A program made the position numbers and the translations under genes. From positions 1 through 64,000 of the forward strand of contig NZ_NCST01000012.1 in NCBI RefSeq assembly GCF_002088975.1: a stretch of 64,000 nucleotides of DNA, read 5' to 3'. The notes under the pieces are model-generated. The model saw only the letters and a list, made by a program, of their open reading frames with translations, did no database searches and was not told the origin of the DNA. This DNA is from Henriciella aquimarina (GTDB lineage Bacteria > Pseudomonadota > Alphaproteobacteria > Caulobacterales > Hyphomonadaceae). The number at the start of each line of letters is the position of its first letter. Positions within the stretch are counted from its first letter, which is position 1. This document shows, in pieces, positions 62,098-64,000 of this stretch.

Positions 62098-63036
62098 TTG
62101 ACTCGCCAGATGTTAGTAAAATCGGTGGCAGCCTCCATACGAGAGACGTGGTCACAATTGGTGTCGGGAACCGGCGCCTGGCTGTCCAATACGGCCGGGT
62201 GGCTCGTCAGCCTTGTGCGTTTTGCGGATGAGGCAACGCCTTTCCAGGAAAAGCCGGCGAAAGAGACGCCCAGCACGCCTGCGCCTGCTGTGATTGCGGG
62301 CGATGAGCCCGTTTCGGCGCCCGCCTGCGTGCCCGAAGGCATGGTTGTCTATGCCATCGGCGACGTGCATGGCCGGGCCGACCTCCTGGAGTCCCTGATT
62401 TCCATCATCCGCGAGGATGCCGGGAAGACCGAGGCCACGCCGCGCCTGGTCATGCTGGGCGACTATGTCGACCGGGGCTTCCAGTCGCGCCAGGTCATCG
62501 ACCTGCTGATGAGCGACAAGGTGTCAGGATTTGAAACAGTCTGCATCAAGGGCAATCACGAAGCCGCGATGCTGAAATTCTATGAAGATGTCGAGCATGG
62601 CCCGGAATGGGCCAATTATGGCGGCCGCGAGACCCTGGTTTCCTATGGCGTCCGCCCGCCGCGCAGCCTCAGCCTGAACGAGGAATGGCACGAGGCGCAT
62701 GCCCGTTTCCGCGAGTGTCTGCCGGAAGATCACCTGCATTTCCTGCGCAGCCTGGAGCTGTCGGTTCGCATCGGTGACTATGGCTTTGTGCATGCCGGCA
62801 TCAAGCCCGGCCGCGCCTTCGACGACCAGCAGGAACACGACTTGCTTTGGATCAGGGACGAGTTCCTCAAAGCCGGGGAGCGTGAGGATGTTATTGTCGT
62901 TCACGGGCACACGCCAGCGGATGACGCCTATAGTGATAATCGCCGGATCAATGTCGATACCGGTGCTTATTTCAGCGGTCGACTGACGGCCGTGCGGCTC
63001 GAGAACGAACAGATGAGCTTCCTCAAGACCAGATAG
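62098..63036 (+). CDS. PPP-family metallophosphoesterase (Ser/Thr phosphatase-like)
   Basis: The 312-residue protein starts with TTG at 62098 (GGGGGA upstream; an ATG at 62110 is the alternative). After about 80 residues without a clear domain come the four metal-binding motifs of PPP phosphatases: GDVHGRADLLE (about 87), GDYVDRG (about 121), KGNHEAAML (about 152) and VVHGHTP. Bacterial members dephosphorylate proteins or hydrolyse dinucleotide tetraphosphates. It is followed after 14 bp by the polysaccharide export gene, suggesting a regulatory or metabolic role in that pathway. Confidence 0.9.
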   Translation: MTRQMLVKSVAASIRETWSQLVSGTGAWLSNTAGWLVSLVRFADEATPFQEKPAKETPSTPAPAVIAGDEPVSAPACVPEGMVVYAIGDVHGRADLLESLISIIREDAGKTEATPRLVMLGDYVDRGFQSRQVIDLLMSDKVSGFETVCIKGNHEAAMLKFYEDVEHGPEWANYGGRETLVSYGVRPPRSLSLNEEWHEAHARFRECLPEDHLHFLRSLELSVRIGDYGFVHAGIKPGRAFDDQQEHDLLWIRDEFLKAGEREDVIVVHGHTPADDAYSDNRRINVDTGAYFSGRLTAVRLENEQMSFLKTR

Positions 63037-63050
63037 AGCGGATCAAAAAG

Positions 63051-63653
63051 ATGCTGACGACCATACGGACTTTCTTCGCCTGCCTTATCCTTTCTGTGAC
63101 CCTCGCGGCCTGCCAGTCGGCGCCGATGGGAGAGCGCAGCGCTACGCAAGAGGCCTCGGGGAGTGTCCCTGGTGCAACAGTCGAGCGGACAATTACACAA
63201 TACAGGCTCGGCAGTTCCGACCGTTTGAAGGTGACTGTCTACGGCGAACCGGAGCTCTCCGGGGAGTTTGTGGTCGACGGTCAGGGCTTTCTGTCGCTTC
63301 CCCTGGCGGGCGAAATCAAGGTGGACGGCCTGACGGTGCGCGAATTCCAGCGTCTGGCCGAAAAACGCCTGGGCGATGGTTATCTGCGCGAGCCGCGCGT
63401 CAGCGCCGAAGTCGTGAACTACCGCCCCTATTACATTCTCGGCGAGGTGAACACGCCCGGCGAATATCCGTATTCGAGCGGCCTGACCGTTCTGAACGCG
63501 ATCGCGACGGCGGAAGGATTCACCTACAGGGCGAACCAGAAATACGTTCTCATCAAGGGGATCGACGATGAGGAAGAGGCCAAGGTGGAACTGAAGCCGA
63601 CCACACGCGTGGAGCCGGGCGATACCATCAGGGTCGTGGAACGCTTTTTCTGA
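63051..63653 (+). CDS. Polysaccharide export lipoprotein (Wza/HfsD-like)
   Basis: The 200-residue outer-membrane lipoprotein has a signal with lipobox LAAC (cysteine near 21). A Poly_export domain (YRLGSSDRLKVTVYGEPELS, SLPLAGEIKVDGLTVREFQR) and one SLBB-type segment follow (YYILGEVNTPGEYPYSSGLT). Proteins of this type form the secretion channel for capsule or exopolysaccharide. It is shorter than Wza and lacks the C-terminal membrane helix, as do many alphaproteobacterial versions. It is probably cotranscribed with the phosphatase gene. Confidence 0.93.
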   Translation: MLTTIRTFFACLILSVTLAACQSAPMGERSATQEASGSVPGATVERTITQYRLGSSDRLKVTVYGEPELSGEFVVDGQGFLSLPLAGEIKVDGLTVREFQRLAEKRLGDGYLREPRVSAEVVNYRPYYILGEVNTPGEYPYSSGLTVLNAIATAEGFTYRANQKYVLIKGIDDEEEAKVELKPTTRVEPGDTIRVVERFF

Positions 63654-63702
63654 CGCCGCTTCTACAGATTGTGTCAGAAAAAATGCGTGCATTCGGCAGC
63701 TT

Positions 63703-63718
63703 GTTACGCTAACGTAAC
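63703..63718. promoter_or_regulatory. Short palindrome upstream of the last gene
   Basis: GTTACG and CGTAAC arms surround CTAA, 36 bases before the next ATG. It could be a regulator site, possibly related to the GTAATCC repeat upstream of the GT4 gene, but the match is short. Confidence 0.3.
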
Positions 63719-63753
63719 GAAGGCTCGGGGGAGCTGAAACAAAGGGGACAGGC

Positions 63754-64000
63754 ATGAAACCTGTAATTTTCGCAGCACTTGCTTTTGCGCTTCCGGCCGT
63801 CGCATCGCCGGCAAGCACGGGCACGGACCATTCTTATTCCAATATCGAGGTCTATGGCCTCACCCTGGAAGACCAGATCGATTGCGACGCCGTTGAACCG
63901 ATGTCGATGCAAGTCCGCCACGCCGTGGACGGCATGCAGACACTGACCTTCAACGAGGCGGTCGACATGTTCGTCTTCCTCCAGGGGCATGAAGGCGTCT
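63754..64000 (+). CDS. Secreted protein of the polysaccharide locus (partial, 3' end outside window)
   Basis: The ATG at 63754 has AGGGGA upstream and opens an 82-residue partial frame reaching the edge. It begins with a signal peptide (MKPVIFAALAFALPAVASPA), then DHSYSNIEVYGLTLEDQIDC and QTLTFNEAVDMFVFLQGHEG. No family can be assigned from this part. Outer-membrane and periplasmic accessory proteins often follow the export lipoprotein in such loci. Confidence 0.7.
   Translation, partial: MKPVIFAALAFALPAVASPASTGTDHSYSNIEVYGLTLEDQIDCDAVEPMSMQVRHAVDGMQTLTFNEAVDMFVFLQGHEGV

Noticed and set aside
1-64000. CRISPR arrays, tRNA or rRNA genes, insertion sequences, prophage
   Set aside because: No regularly spaced repeats, cloverleaf sequences, transposase or phage genes were seen on either strand.

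Overview
The window is dense, high-GC chromosomal DNA (about two thirds G+C by eye) from a free-living alphaproteobacterium. I infer a marine or brackish member of the Caulobacterales/Hyphomonadaceae group. The grounds are a MetH split into two genes, a 180-kDa-class NAD glutamate dehydrogenase, a TonB-dependent receptor of the Xanthomonas/Caulobacter type paired with a beta-propeller phytase, a Caulobacter-type small lipoprotein, and a complete ectoine (osmolyte) operon. There are no rRNA or tRNA genes, CRISPR arrays, insertion sequences or prophage genes that I can recognise. About 58 protein genes fill the window and no gene-free stretch exceeds about 240 bp. Many long open frames on the opposite strand are shadows of real genes, as expected at this GC.

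Region by region: 1-7.1 kb is an envelope/housekeeping block on mixed strands: yifB/comM (cut by the window edge), a small lipoprotein, gshB, a META lipoprotein, a BON-domain lipoprotein, yraN, rsmI, then a divergent LpoA-like lipoprotein and a DUF1232 protein. The rsmI/lpoA/yraN/BON set mirrors the E. coli yraLMN-yraP neighbourhood. 7.1-10.2 kb holds a short-chain dehydrogenase, a lipoprotein and an aldehyde dehydrogenase. 10.3-14.3 kb is a phytate-use unit (TonB receptor then phytase). 14.4-17.5 kb holds a HerA-like ATPase, a YrhK protein and a PerM/AI-2E permease. 17.6-17.7 kb is an unusual run of three hairpins with C-rich loops. 17.7-25.3 kb holds the giant glutamate dehydrogenase and an M1 aminopeptidase lipoprotein. 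25.4-32.5 kb holds a GST-fold protein (possible FzlA), queG, mtgA, a TPR plus TonB-like pair, a YeeZ-like protein, YghU and an MFS exporter.

32.7-39.3 kb is one methionine/SAM-cycle operon on the minus strand: an ArsR-methyltransferase regulator, metF, the N-terminal half of MetH, two unrelated small genes, then the C-terminal half of MetH. A 20-bp A/T palindrome lies immediately upstream of the regulator. 39.4-45.5 kb carries mlaA-mlaC (outer-membrane lipid transport), a PRC-barrel lipoprotein, a long GST-like protein, an exported RidA, small unknowns and S-formylglutathione hydrolase. 45.5-53.0 kb is the ectoine locus: ectA, ectB, ectC and the ectoine-type aspartokinase, continuing with an MFS and a sodium-solute symporter gene, and a divergent MarR regulator (EctR). 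AidB follows.

55-64 kb is an exopolysaccharide locus: flippase, an orphan ParA ATPase, O-antigen ligase/polymerase, an initiating sugar transferase, a GT4 glycosyltransferase, a PPP-type phosphatase and a Wza-like export lipoprotein, running off the right edge. No clearly novel system stands out. The strongest leads are the triple-hairpin RNA candidate, the autoregulated split-MetH operon, the orphan ParA in the polysaccharide locus and the inverted repeat that would hide the start of the GT4 gene.
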